In this document: one piece after another, positions 45,570-56,163 of the stretch | Position numbering within the stretch: the first letter of the stretch is position 1 | How the letters are laid out: each line of letters opens with the position of its first letter | Translations under genes and position numbers: made by a program | Notes under the pieces: model-generated | Seen by the model: only the letters and a program-made list of their open reading frames with translations | Told to the model about the DNA's origin: nothing | Databases searched by the model: none | Source: Toxonevra muliebris | Lineage: Eukaryota; Arthropoda; Insecta; Diptera; Pallopteridae | DNA: 64,000 nt | Assembly: GCA_963691655.1 (NCBI GenBank) | Contig: OY829326.1 | Location: forward strand, 96,465,235 to 96,529,234 | Reading direction: 5' to 3'

Positions 45570-47056
45570 CTTGAAAGTTTAATCGATGGCGAAAAATTTT
45601 CACATTGAGGTTTTACAACGCTTTACCTTAAGTCCGTCTTTAGGCGATCTTGCCGGTTAGAGGGTTAAAGAAATATGTAATGTTTGATCAACCGTGGGTT
45701 CACTTAGCTGTAGGACAATGGTCCTAAGCATACTTCGAGGTTAGGTTTGAACTATCTACAGTGAAAAGAAAAAAGGGATATAAGGCCTTATTTCAAGTTT
45801 GCAATTGCTGTAAATTTTGCCAGTTTTTACTGTAAGCTGAATAAATATTTTAAGTTTTTTTCCACATTAAGCTATGCTTTACTCGAATAATTCTTACTTA
45901 CACCCCTGTCCGGAAACTTTTCGACGGTAGTGTACATGCATATATACGGGTACGCATTTTTTGCACAAGTATCTATCTACATACATACATAGTTCAACAA
46001 TTCATTCAACAGGTGTTTGCATTTATATATGTGAATGCAACAGCAATGACAACAGCAAACAAATTCAGCACATAAACATCTGTTTAGCGTGTCAAATGTA
46101 CAGCAAGTTTATTTACAAACATTTAGCACAACAAAAAAAAAAAGAAGAGGGTCAATGAATTCGAAACGTGAATACAACCATTCGAACAGGCACACATTCG
46201 TATACTTAAATATTCGTTGGTATCGGGTTCAGTATCACTATCAAATATCGTTTTAAAACGTCATCGCACTGATAGCGATTGGGAAAAATTATATGAATGA
46301 AATGTTTATGAATATGCATGTATGTAAGTGTATATATACCCCATGAATAAGTATCGTGAACGATATTTGCATTATCAGTACACAGAATTTCGTTTGTAGT
46401 ACAATCATATGGTAGTATGTAGTAAAAATGTATAGTATTTGCATACAAATAAACGTATCACTATTTATAGCAGCTACTTGATAAATAATTTGCCTGATTT
46501 AGTATTTATATTTTTACATATGTACGTATGTATGTAGATTTAATCAATTGTTGTTACTGTCATTCTATACATGTTCGCATTGTAATCAAAAGTTATTGCA
46601 GAAGATTGAATAGCAAAGCCACGGGCTTTTCCAGTATAATTCGATTTGTTTTAACTTATTAAGTGGATCAGGTTACGATTATTATGATTTATTTTAGCTG
46701 CTTAGTAGTTGTTGTTTTCCTACACACAACTGTCTAGCGATTCTTTGACGTAAAATATATCAAAGTTTGTTTTAAATGAGTTTATGATTGTAAAAATGCG
46801 CATAGAGAATCAGAAATTGAGTAATAACATTCTTAATGGAATTATCAACTAATTTTAATAGATCTTTATGACGTTTTGGTAGCTCAAGATTCTTTTATGG
46901 AAACGTATCGTAGCTTATCTTATCGTTGCTAACTGTCACACATCAGTGATATGGGAAATTTGTGCAAGTGATTTCCGGAATCGTATCGTTAAATTACACT
47001 GTGTGACAGTGAAAATATACTTTCCTTGAGATATAGCTCAAACTATAGGTATAGTC
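45570..47056. other. Host-like non-coding DNA
   Basis: Contains ACATACAT runs (45975-45990) and TATGTACGTATGTATG (46518-46533). ACTGTCACACA (46930-46940) and TGTGTGACAGT (about 46999-47009) form a possible stem around a ~58-base loop. No gene was seen. Confidence 0.45.
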
Positions 47057-47358
47057 AAGCAAATAAAAACTGCATACTCAGAATTTTAAATTGACCCTCA
47101 AAATCTGGACTTAGGGCCGTAAAACCCATTTTTGATAGGTTTAAGCATATACTTGCCCCTAACTTTATTTCTATTTATCCGACGAGTCAGTTTTTATATT
47201 TCATTCAAAAGAGGACACTTAGTTGCTTACAATGATATATAAATTGGTAATATATTTTATGAAATACCAAAGCTACAAGGCAAAATATAACGAAAATAAT
47301 TTTTTTATATTTTTTCATTTTGAATGGCGTTTTAAACGACTATTTTGTTAACCAGTGT
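47057..47358 (-). mobile_element. MITE with ACACTGG ends, copy 1
   Basis: Most of these ~300 bp match, in reverse complement, the copy at 49224-49489. Shared blocks include TTGACCCTCAAAATCTGGAC, TTAGGGCC, AAGCATATACTTG and TGAATGGCGTTTTAAACGAC. One end, ACCAGTGT, is at 47351-47358. The other end is eroded. Confidence 0.8.
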
Positions 47359-47763
47359 ATATATAAAGGTATAAATAAATAAATAAAATTTAATTTTGTT
47401 TCCTACGAGTTAAAAATTTTCAAAACCCATTGAAGTTTGATTGAGATATTTGACTTCAAGCACCATATACTGGAAAAAAATACGTACATTTTTAAGCTGC
47501 TGTATTGTATACTTAAATAGTTGGAGTAATACAAAAAAGAATTTAAAAAAAAGTTATATAACTGATTTAAAAATCCAATTTTGGAGCCAACAAAAAAATT
47601 TTTTTTTTTTAATCAATTAATATTTTTTTTTTCCACATGGAAGCCTAAAGTAATTGCAACAACAAACTACTTTATTATTTACTTACGTAGTGCTAGTGGC
47701 TTGATTCTAATGCAAAAAATCCAGTTTTTGCATTATTCTAGGAATATTCCAACTCCTCATAAT

Positions 47764-48376
47764 CATTGGCGTAACTAGGTAGGGGACTGGGGGGTAGGGC
47801 CCACCCCAGCTGGCTCTAGGCCCCCTAGAAATAATATGGCAAGAAAAGTAAAGTCCAAAGAAAATTATTAATTTAAAGTTTAAATAAAAACTTACATTCA
47901 TTAAAAAATTTGAAATTTGATTATCTATGAAAAAAAAGAAAAATTTTTGTTTACTTTTCGAGTTTTTGCTTTTGCAGCAAAAGCTATGATGAATACTTAA
48001 AGCAGTAAAAGATTATTAGTTTCTACAACAAAATTTATAACATTTTCTTATTCTTTTAGACATCAATTATTCATTATGCGGCGGTTATGCAAGCAATTTT
48101 TTGATTGTCCAATTAAAATTTTTGATGTGTAAGCATCTTTTCACGTACCAGGGGAAAAAATTTGACTTTTGAGTGATTTTGAAATCGCATTATGCTTGAG
48201 CTGTCCTGTTATAAAGACTTTGGTTAAGAGCAACCATGTTACAGGAAAGGTTTTCAAATGAATCAATTATTAACATTGAAAACAAATTTGTTAAATAAAA
48301 AACAGCAGAAATAGTGTTAAATATATTTTCTGGGGGGCCTGGCCTCCCCTAGAGAATTATCCTAGTTACGTCATTT
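47764..48376. mobile_element. hAT-type non-autonomous element with 8-bp target duplication
   Basis: The end sequences CATTGGCGTAACTAGG (47764) and, inverted, AAATGACGTAACTAGG (to 48376) match at 13 of 16 positions. An exact 8-bp duplication, CTCATAAT, flanks them (47756-47763 and 48377-48384). Sub-terminal GGGGGG/CCCCCC-rich sequence occurs on both sides (47790-47830, 48330-48355). No transposase-like frame is present in the 613 bp. It lies between the two opposed MITE copies. Confidence 0.88.
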
Positions 48377-48384
48377 CTCATAAT

Positions 48385-49223
48385 TTTTAACAAGAAATCA
48401 TTTTTGCAAAGACAGCATAATAGTTTCATCGGCTATTTATCGGAAAAGGGGGTTTAAGCCCCCATTTTCAAGAGGAAGGGTAGGAGATGGAGGAGAAGTG
48501 AATACTCAAAAATTGTTTATCTCTTTGTACTTAAGAATTTTGCTTCAGACATCAAATCCGTATCTCTTGAAATAAAGAAATTTTTTCCCCTGAAGACTTC
48601 ATTTTTTCGACTTCAGGTCCATATTGAGAAAGAACTAGGTGTGATGGAGAAAAACTGAGTACGCAGTCGCAATCAGCGGCCCTAAATTATTATAAGACCG
48701 GTAGAAAATCTCGTGCATAAGGCAGATGTTGGAATTTCGTTGCACTGTGCTATCATTTAGAATGCTGTGCTTGGCGCGATTGTACCCACGTTACACAAGA
48801 AAAACATTCATAATTTTTGACTTAATATAGTGCCATGAGATATTTTTACACCAAAATTTTTGCCGATAAGTAACAGTTATAATGATTTTAAAATAATTTT
48901 TTTGCGAGGCGCAGATCATTGTTAAAAATTCATTTGTTTATAAAAATCTGATTATTTTACTAATATCTAAAAAGTTTTATGTTAATAACTTTTAATATTT
49001 TGTAAAGCCATCATTTAAAATTAATTTGAACTAAGAATGGTTAATTTTTATTAAACCATTCAATAAAAAAAATTTAATTTGAAAAAACAGCTACGTTTTG
49101 AAATTTTTTGAGAAGCCGACTAAAAATGTTAAAAAAGTCAGCCACACCTCAATGGATATTGAAAATTTATAGCTCGTTCGAAATAGAATTGAATGCAATT
49201 TATTTTAGTATACTCTGATATAT
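48385..49223. other. Non-coding, nothing recognised
   Basis: AT-rich sequence between the hAT element and the second MITE copy. No frame or repeat end was found. Confidence 0.45.
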
Positions 49224-49489
49224 ACACTGGTAAATAAAATAGTCGTTTAAAACGCCATTCAAAATGAAAAAATGTAAAATTTTCTTAGGATTATCTTTAT
49301 GTTTTGCCCCCTAACTCCGATATTCCTTAAGATATATTAACAATTAAATATCGTTGTAAGCAGCTAAATATCTTTTTTTCAAGTATATGCTTTCACCTAT
49401 TAAAAATGGCCCTAAGTCCAGATTTTGAGGGTCAATTGAAAATCCTGAGTAGGCAGTTTTTTTCTGTTTGCCCCCCAGTTTGCCAGTGT
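49224..49489 (+). mobile_element. MITE with ACACTGG ends, copy 2
   Basis: Begins ACACTGGTAAATAAAATAG and ends TTTGCCAGTGT, so the terminal ACACTGGYAAA is inverted at the two ends (266 bp). It is homologous to 47057-47358 in the opposite orientation. No transposase is present. Confidence 0.82.
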
Positions 49490-49844
49490 AAACCTCGAAA
49501 AAAGTTTATTCAAATTTTTGTTTTTTGTTATTAAAAATATTACGATATATGAAATTTTGTAAATCAACTGTAGAGGATGGAGAGAATTACGCAACAACAC
49601 GGTTCTGATCCGCAAGAGTGTGAAAATGATAACCGAAATTTAGGGGAATACTGGAAAATCGACTGGGAATATCGAGTATTGAAATAAATTTTAGAATATT
49701 GATCTGGGCACACTGTAAAAGTCCACCCATTACATGGAAAGGCTACACTGTGCCAATTGGGTTCCATAAGCCATCGCTGAAAAGCGGTTATACTGAGGAA
49801 AAACTCGTTAGAACTAAAGTTCATCCTACAAAAATAGTAGAGGA

Positions 49845-50676
49845 GTGTACCCGGGTATGAGACAGCACCAGGTATGAGACAGTCGATTTTTTACATCAAT
49901 CAATAACAATATTGCCGATCTGACTACTATTAAACTTTTCTTTTGACATGAGCCAGTTTTTATGGTAACACCGAAGTGAATAGACTTATTGCTTGTATCA
50001 GCTGCAAACATCTGTGTGAAAATCGATCCCAAATTTTTTTTTTGATTTTTTCAAAGTAGTGTATTTTCGAGTGAATTAATTGCATTATCATTTAGAGTTT
50101 TATGTATACTTTGCGATCCAATTTTGGATTATTCCAATATACGGTCGGAAACTATTTTTTTTGATATTCTCAAAATGGCATTATTTTCCGGGTATGAGAC
50201 ACAGCATTTCACCGGGTATGAGACGCCACTTAACTACTGTTTTGATCCATTTTTTTGTATTTTTATGTCAACCCCAAAAAAGAAAATCATTTATCAAATG
50301 CATCACATGCAAGCGGCCTGATCATTTGAAGTTTGCAAACATTGCGACCGCGATTTTGATGAAGAAAACAATGGCTAAGAGGGAGATGATGAATAAAAAT
50401 TGTCATTCTTTTATATTGGTCACTGAAGACCTACAATATAAGTAAATTTATATTTATAAATAGTTATAAAGTTTTTACTTCATATTTCCCAACTTTTAGT
50501 GGATTTTTTTTTTTGGCAAAAATACCCATCCTCAGGAGAATGGAATCAATACACCTATTTCGGATAAAAATTGCGTATTTTCATTACCTTTCCGACAGTA
50601 TATAAAACATCCGATTTGGTTTAACCAGTGAAAATTTATGGCTCAAAAATAAAACCCATCTCATACCCGGAAACAC
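49845..50676 (+). mobile_element. Element with repeated CCGGGTATGAGAC sites
   Basis: The 13-mer CCGGGTATGAGAC is at 49851, 50188 and 50212, a variant CCAGGTATGAGAC is at 49868, and an inverted copy (TCTCATACCCGG) is at 50659-50670. The outermost copies lie in opposite orientation and share flanking AGTGTWYCCGGG, so they look like the ends of an ~830-bp element. The inner copies would be sub-terminal binding sites. A frame at 50270-50445 contains CITCKRPDHLKF, which is not enough to name a protein. No clear target duplication was found. Confidence 0.5.
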
Positions 50677-50679
50677 TTA

Positions 50680-52330
50680 TTTAAAAACGAGCTCCGAAGC
50701 CTTGAAAAAAGAAGATACATAAATTCCCGACATTAAATGGCATCGTGACAATAATAAAATTCAATTTATTTGCACGCAATTTGTGCAACAAAAAGTGTCC
50801 TTTGTTGCCATTCTACTCTTCCATTTTACAGCGATCTCGCCCATTTCCGCTTTGCTGCTTTATTCATGCTTCATCTCGACTCCACTGCTGCTATTGCTGC
50901 TGCCAATTTCACATCATCCACACAATATTGAAACCCCAGGCAAAGTCGCTTACCTTAACCCCAATGCAATGTGGGGTGCAATCAACGCTGATGACGCTGT
51001 TTGTCGTTGTTGCAGTTGTTCGTGTTGGTGCATTTTGCATTATGCAAATTACTGCAGGATATAAAGGAAAAATTGTTGCACTGCAGCAATACAACAACAG
51101 TAGCAGCAGCAACAAGCACCAAACGTCACCACTGTGACTGTGAAGCGGTGCGACATATTTGTAAGGATTTATTTCCAATTGGAGGTAAGGCATTGTCACG
51201 TGACATATGCACACATACAAACAAGAAATAGCACGAAGGACCCCTTGGCGGGACTGTAAGGGGATGATGATATATTGTTGCTGGTTAATTTCAATATTTG
51301 CGCAATTGAAATTCTTGGCGTTGTCGTTCTGGTGTGCATGTGTGTGTATATATTTGAGCAGTTGCTGCTCGCTTTTTCGCAATCATCATTACCGTCGTTT
51401 CTTTCGTGCTTTATATCTATTGACCTTATTCGCCTTCGAGCGTGTGTATGAAAAATTGAGAAATTTTGAAATGCAAATATTAAAATTAATTGCATGCAAC
51501 ATGAGAAAGAAAATTAGTAACAGAAAGAAAAAAACATTATTCATTTTTATTAATTTTAATAGTTTAAATAAGTATACCTAGTTACATATATTTCAAAAAT
51601 ATTAAGAGTCGCATCATCATTCATATTCGTCATCAACATCATTAATGACATCGTTGGCATCCAACCACCAATTAACTCAATTTATTTACACTTACAACAA
51701 ACAAACAAGTAGACAAACCTACAACAACTGCAACAACACAGCAACACTTAAGCCAATTATGGCAATAAAAAATAAATAATAAAAAAAATCCCACGCAGTG
51801 TTGTCGTCGTGTCGGTCGGTCGAACTTATGAAATTATAAAACCATATTGCAATGTCTACTACATTTTTATTTTTACATAATAACTACAGATATACATATA
51901 CAGACATATATAGGTATATTTATCATTAAATTAAATTATTAATTTTTAAATTAATCTAATTTGTATCTATTTATTTGTACATAGAAGATAAACCATTGTA
52001 GTCTATGTATTCTCTTGCGTGCGATAAATTCAATTTAGTATTAAACTAATTACTACAGAACCAACCATTTTTGTGGGACAATTTGGTCAAGAACTGACTG
52101 CCCACTAGAATGGGGCTCTACGAGTTTCTTTTCTTTTTCTTTTTCCTCGTTGACGCTACAATCTATGACCGGTCTTGGCTGCCTTTTTTATGCGCTTGGC
52201 TATGTCAGTTTCGACGTATAGACCATGCTGCTCATAGCTTTAATAAACACCGATATATATGAACGTATTGAACCATCGATCCTACGAACTATCTTTCTTT
52301 CAGATTTTTATAACAACTTTTCATTATTAT
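50680..52330. other. Host-like non-coding DNA
   Basis: Less AT-rich, with CTGCTGCTATTGCTGCTGCC (50885-50904), CAACAGTAGCAGCAGCAACA (51094-51113) and GTGTGTATATA runs. Frames on both strands between 50745 and 51581 follow these triplets and lack motifs. GGAG|GTAAGG at 51181-51190 is donor-like, but no coding exon precedes it. Confidence 0.4.
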
Positions 52331-52331
52331 C

Positions 52332-52634
52332 AAAGCTGGATAATTTCAATTCCAGTACAAGTTTTCAAGTGCTTCTTCAATTCATTTGAGGAATTGCCTA
52401 TTTTAAGTTACAAGTTATAGTCCAGTAATGGAATTGAACATTTTTCTATTACCATTACTGAGGAATTGAAATGTTAATTTCTAAACTAAAAAATTCCCAA
52501 CAGTAGAATTGGCAAACAAACTTACTTTCATTACAAGGAACTGGATATGTTAATCACCCATTTTAATTCCAAGGAATTGTAATTGAATTGAATTGGAATT
52601 TAATTCATAAAGTAATCATTACTACTCAGCTCTG
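52332..52634. mobile_element. AATTG-rich MITE, hAT-like ends
   Basis: Left end CAAAGCTGGATAATTTC, right end TACTCAGCTCTG (inverted CAGAGCTGAGTA). The interior is degenerate AATTG/AATTCC/GGAATTG repeats. The flanking 8-mers differ (ATTATTAT and ATACACAT), so a target duplication cannot be shown. Relatives are at 26530 and 52690. Confidence 0.55.
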
Positions 52635-52689
52635 ATACACATGTCTAGTTTCTATAGAACCTTACATATAATCAACACAACTCATTTTT

Positions 52690-52842
52690 CTTCAAATACT
52701 TTTTCAATTCTTTTGAGTAATTGCATATTTGAAATTACAAATTATGAATCAGTATTGGAATTGAACATTTTTGCAATTTACATAGAATTAAAATTGAGGA
52801 CAAATTTAATCCTTAAGGTAATCATTACTGCCCAGCTTGTGC
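52690..52842. mobile_element. AATTG-rich MITE, truncated second copy
   Basis: TTTTTCAATTCTTTTGAGTAATTGC, a GGAATTGAACATTTTTG block and GGTAATCATTACTGCCCAGCTTG repeat the right two-thirds of the preceding element in the same order. Confidence 0.6.
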
Positions 52843-52949
52843 CCTCATCGTTTACGTCTCTGCGCCATATTATTAATGGAATAAGCACTGAGACGTGGAA
52901 TCTATTGTGCCCGTCAGGAGTTTATAGCAACTCTATTAGTACTAGGGAC

Positions 52950-53240
52950 TTCAAAATTCTGTCTGGCATTTGGTTAGGTGTTTTGTAGTTTTTACAGAAT
53001 TTAACCTGCAATGCCCTGTTAGGACAAATCTTATTATTCTAAGATTCCATTTTTGCCAAATTCATTCATTCTTTCAAGCGTTTTAGGTTGTAGTTCCATA
53101 ATAGCGTTTTCGAATGTCTGGAGCCTTTCCACATAATGGTTCCCGATCGGAGTAAGAAGTTTCCATGCCTTTCTTTCCTAGCTTTTCAGCAACTTTGTTA
53201 TGCCCTGAAACTGAGAGGATCTAAACTCGATTTTGTGAGA
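52950..53240 (-). pseudogene. LINE RNase H/C-terminal fragment
   Basis: On minus, GHNKVAEKLGKKGMETSYSD (53150-53215) matches the end of the RNase H domain ('GH.gi..NE.AD.lAk.G'). CGKAPDIRKRYYG follows. Further on, RIIRFVLTGHCRLNS (about 53010-53055) matches the 'LtGHcrln' block. The final Cys motif is too eroded to see. At least two stops occur. Sequence from 53240 to about 53560 may be more of the same element but shows no motif. Confidence 0.6.
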
Positions 53241-53560
53241 CAAGGATATATAATTTATCAAGGAATTCCACACCATTTATTCTCGTTTACCGCTAAATCC
53301 AGTCGCCGAGGCTCCTGTCCTTGGTTGGAGAATGCTATGCTTCAGCGTATGCAAGACTTTTGCACAAAATAGTGCTGGAAATATCGATAATTGCAGATCG
53401 AACTATTTTCAGCAGTTTAAGATTGAAAAAGTCCCACGATGGGGAATGACCTTGTCTGAAATCTCGTTTGGTATCAAAACGAAGAAATTTCAGTTCAAAT
53501 TTTCACTAAGAAGGTGTTATCGATCCGTTTCATTTTGTGAATCCAAATTAGCTTCATAGA

Positions 53561-54965
53561 GATACCAAAACCAGATATTGCGATATGCAGGTGGTTCCTA
53601 ATCGTGCTGTAGAAAACTCGAATACGTGGTGGGTGCCGATCGGTTCTTCTTCTGTATTTTCCAGAGTTTGGCGTAGAGTGTAATCAGCTTATTGGATTTT
53701 AAATTTTGCACACAATTCGCTGAATAGTTTTGTATGCGATATTATTTATTTATTAGTAGGGAGCAGATTTTGTGGACCTAATAACTAAGAAAAAGTCAAA
53801 ACAAAATTGAAAAAAAGGCAGAAAAAGGCGCTCAAACCACAAAAAAGGACAGCATAAAACTGAAAAAAAATTCAAGAAAATAGTTACAATTTAAATATTT
53901 TTTATTTTATTCAAAAAAAAAAAAAAAGTGTTTAAAAACGAAGTTTTATATCTATATTTATATAGAAATTTATATTTTAAGTACTTAGTACTTTTTAAAA
54001 AAAAAATCTTAGTTCGTATAGTAAAGGCATTAAAGCGCTTATTTACATAAAAATTTGAATTTTCAAACCAAAGAAAACGGAGTTTGAGTACCCAAGGCTA
54101 ATAAAGTTGTCCATTTTTTCATGTGCGGTACGGCGTCAGTTTCAAAAAGCAAAACAAAAAATAAGTATGTAGTCGTCAAATAAAGTTGAAGTTGCATTTA
54201 CGTATCTCAAAAGCTTTGTCGGTCTTTTCATCAATAGAAACGAAAATAGGTCTTCTATTTATTTTGGACCGGATTTCATAGCAGTCTTAAACATAATTTT
54301 TTCGTACTGCGGACTCATTGGAAACTTTCGCCTTTATGTATTTCTCAAAACAGCTTTAGAATTTTGGACTGTGAAGTATTTTCAACGATACGTTCCACGT
54401 CAGAATCATTTCGGTAGGTTTGCCGTAAAATTCATTTGTCTCACATGATAAGTTACCATTTGCGTAGTCTATGTTTAGATTTACCATCTTAATATGTTTC
54501 TATAGGTTTACGTCCTACTGCACATAATATTTTTTTTTCATGACAAACGGAACAAAAAAAAATTTTTCCATTTGCAGAAAAAATTTCATTCACAAAATAT
54601 CGGCCATTAAAAATATATATTTGGAATCAGGGGGACTTGAAACGCGTATATATTTTATCAACCATCATGTAGGATTTCGCAAAAAAAAGAAGAGAATTCC
54701 TCCTAAACCGCTCTCTGTTTATCAGATTTATTCCACGGTGGTTGATGCAAATTATGTCGTTTTTGCCTCCAATCTTAACCTTTAACTATGGAGGTGAATT
54801 TTATACCTTTTAACTTTACTAAAAAATTTTAGTAAAAAAAAGGTTTTTTGATAATTATTTGTTCTTTGAAAACAAGCTAATAACATTTTTAATTAAAATA
54901 AATCTAAAATTTGAAAACTTTTTTTTTTTAAGTTCAATAAAACTGGCACTTTATTTCACAAGGTG
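53561..54965. other. Non-coding, nothing recognised
   Basis: AT-rich with A-runs (53920-53945, 54001). The frame 54540-54785 has no recognised motif. Confidence 0.45.
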
Positions 54966-54969
54966 AAGG

Positions 54970-55140
54970 TTAAACAACTCAGCAGGCAGGTCATCTGCAC
55001 CCTCAGCCTTATTGTTTTTCAACTGCGCGAGGGCTGTTTTGACTTCGTCCTAGTCGGATGATGATGTGTATACTTCGCCAGTGATTGGGGTTTCTTGACC
55101 CAACCCTCCAAGCAAAAAGTGCTCTCATCTTTATTAAGCA
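54970..55140 (-). pseudogene. RTE-clade LINE fragment
   Basis: On minus the frame reads PITGEVYTSSSD, a stop, then DEVKTALAQLKNNKAEGADD and LPAELF. This is the start of the RT domain in RTE-type elements ('..eV..ai..LKnnKa.G.DglpaElfk'). It is the same segment found, more decayed, at about 3455-3530 on the plus strand. Nothing else of the element is recognisable here. Confidence 0.8.
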
Positions 55141-55156
55141 AAGTCTGTCTATAAGA

Positions 55157-55315
55157 TGGTAATCGTGGCGTAAGTGGAATGTGCTAAAATGATGCACAGA
55201 GTGCGTGGGTTTGATTCCCAGTACGCTCGAAAAAATTAGAAATATAAATTTGTTTACACGGCACACAGTGCCTGGGGAGGAAATATCCGTAAATAATTAG
55301 GAAAGGGTTTTATTC
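55157..55315 (+). mobile_element. tRNA-derived SINE remnant
   Basis: GTGGCGTAAGTGGAATGTG resembles a box A region, and GTGGGTTTGATTCCCAGTAC contains a good box B. AAATTTGTTTACACGGCA after the head resembles SINE-A body sequence (TTTCTACACGGCA at 14520). The 3' half is absent or eroded. Confidence 0.55.
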
Positions 55316-56155
55316 CCAACCTATTTTTCTCTAAACATTGTTTTCTCAAGAACCGTTCAATCGATCAAGTTTAAATTTTAATACATATTAATTAAACTGA
55401 AGAATGAAATAAATGAAATTAAATAGATGACTACATTTATTAAACATTCGAAATTTAATTCCAATTTATTTGACGAAACTTATGTTTTTAAGTTTCAACA
55501 GCAGCTAAATAACGTTTAATTCACCCGCCAGATTCGTTAATTACTTGTCGAAACTTTTTTCATTCTTTTAATTTAATGTTTTTTTTCTCAAGTTTTGCGG
55601 TGAAAATTTCAAGAAACCGAAACGTTTATAACTTCAACATGAGTAAATTTTTTCCAACCAGTTTGTTCTAAACGTTCTTCAATAACACCCTGCAACACAT
55701 TTATTGACATAAGTTTTTGATTCGGATTCTACATTAGTAAGGTTAAGAACTTTTTATTTGAAATTTTTGTCGTAAGACTGAGTTTAAAAAATTTTAAAAA
55801 TTTAAAAAAACTATCGACTCATTCTAATTTCATACATATTTAACCCTTAAATTCGTCCGATTTCAATTAAAACATACATAGAGGTAGTATTTGTAATTCC
55901 ATAATTTGTTATCACAGCAATAAATTTTGTTATATTAAAATTCAAAAATAAAAAAACCATCTTTTAAGTTTGTGCTTAAAAATTTTTGCAAAACATGCTT
56001 TCGAGTTAAAAATAACTATAACTATACGATAGTTGGCATTTCTCCATTTCTTAAATTGAATTTATAAAAATGATCTTTTCGAAAAAAAATCACATACTTT
56101 TTAATTTGAATAATAGTGAAACTTTCTTTATATGATACTTTTTTCAGACGATGCA
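55316..56155. other. Non-coding, nothing recognised
   Basis: AT-rich with no supportable frame or element end. Confidence 0.5.
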
Positions 56156-56163
56156 AATATGCA

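Noticed and set aside
46930..47009. ACTGTCACACA/TGTGTGACAGT pair as the ends of a small element
   Set aside because: Only about 80 bp with a short stem and no duplicated flanks or other copy in the window. Kept as a note only.
50909..51382. 157-codon minus-strand ORF and overlapping plus-strand ORFs
   Set aside because: Open because of CAG/CTG and other triplet repeats. There is no domain and no usable splice pattern on both sides.
52641..52988. 115-codon plus-strand ORF
   Set aside because: It spans an AATTG-rich MITE and the antisense of a LINE fragment.
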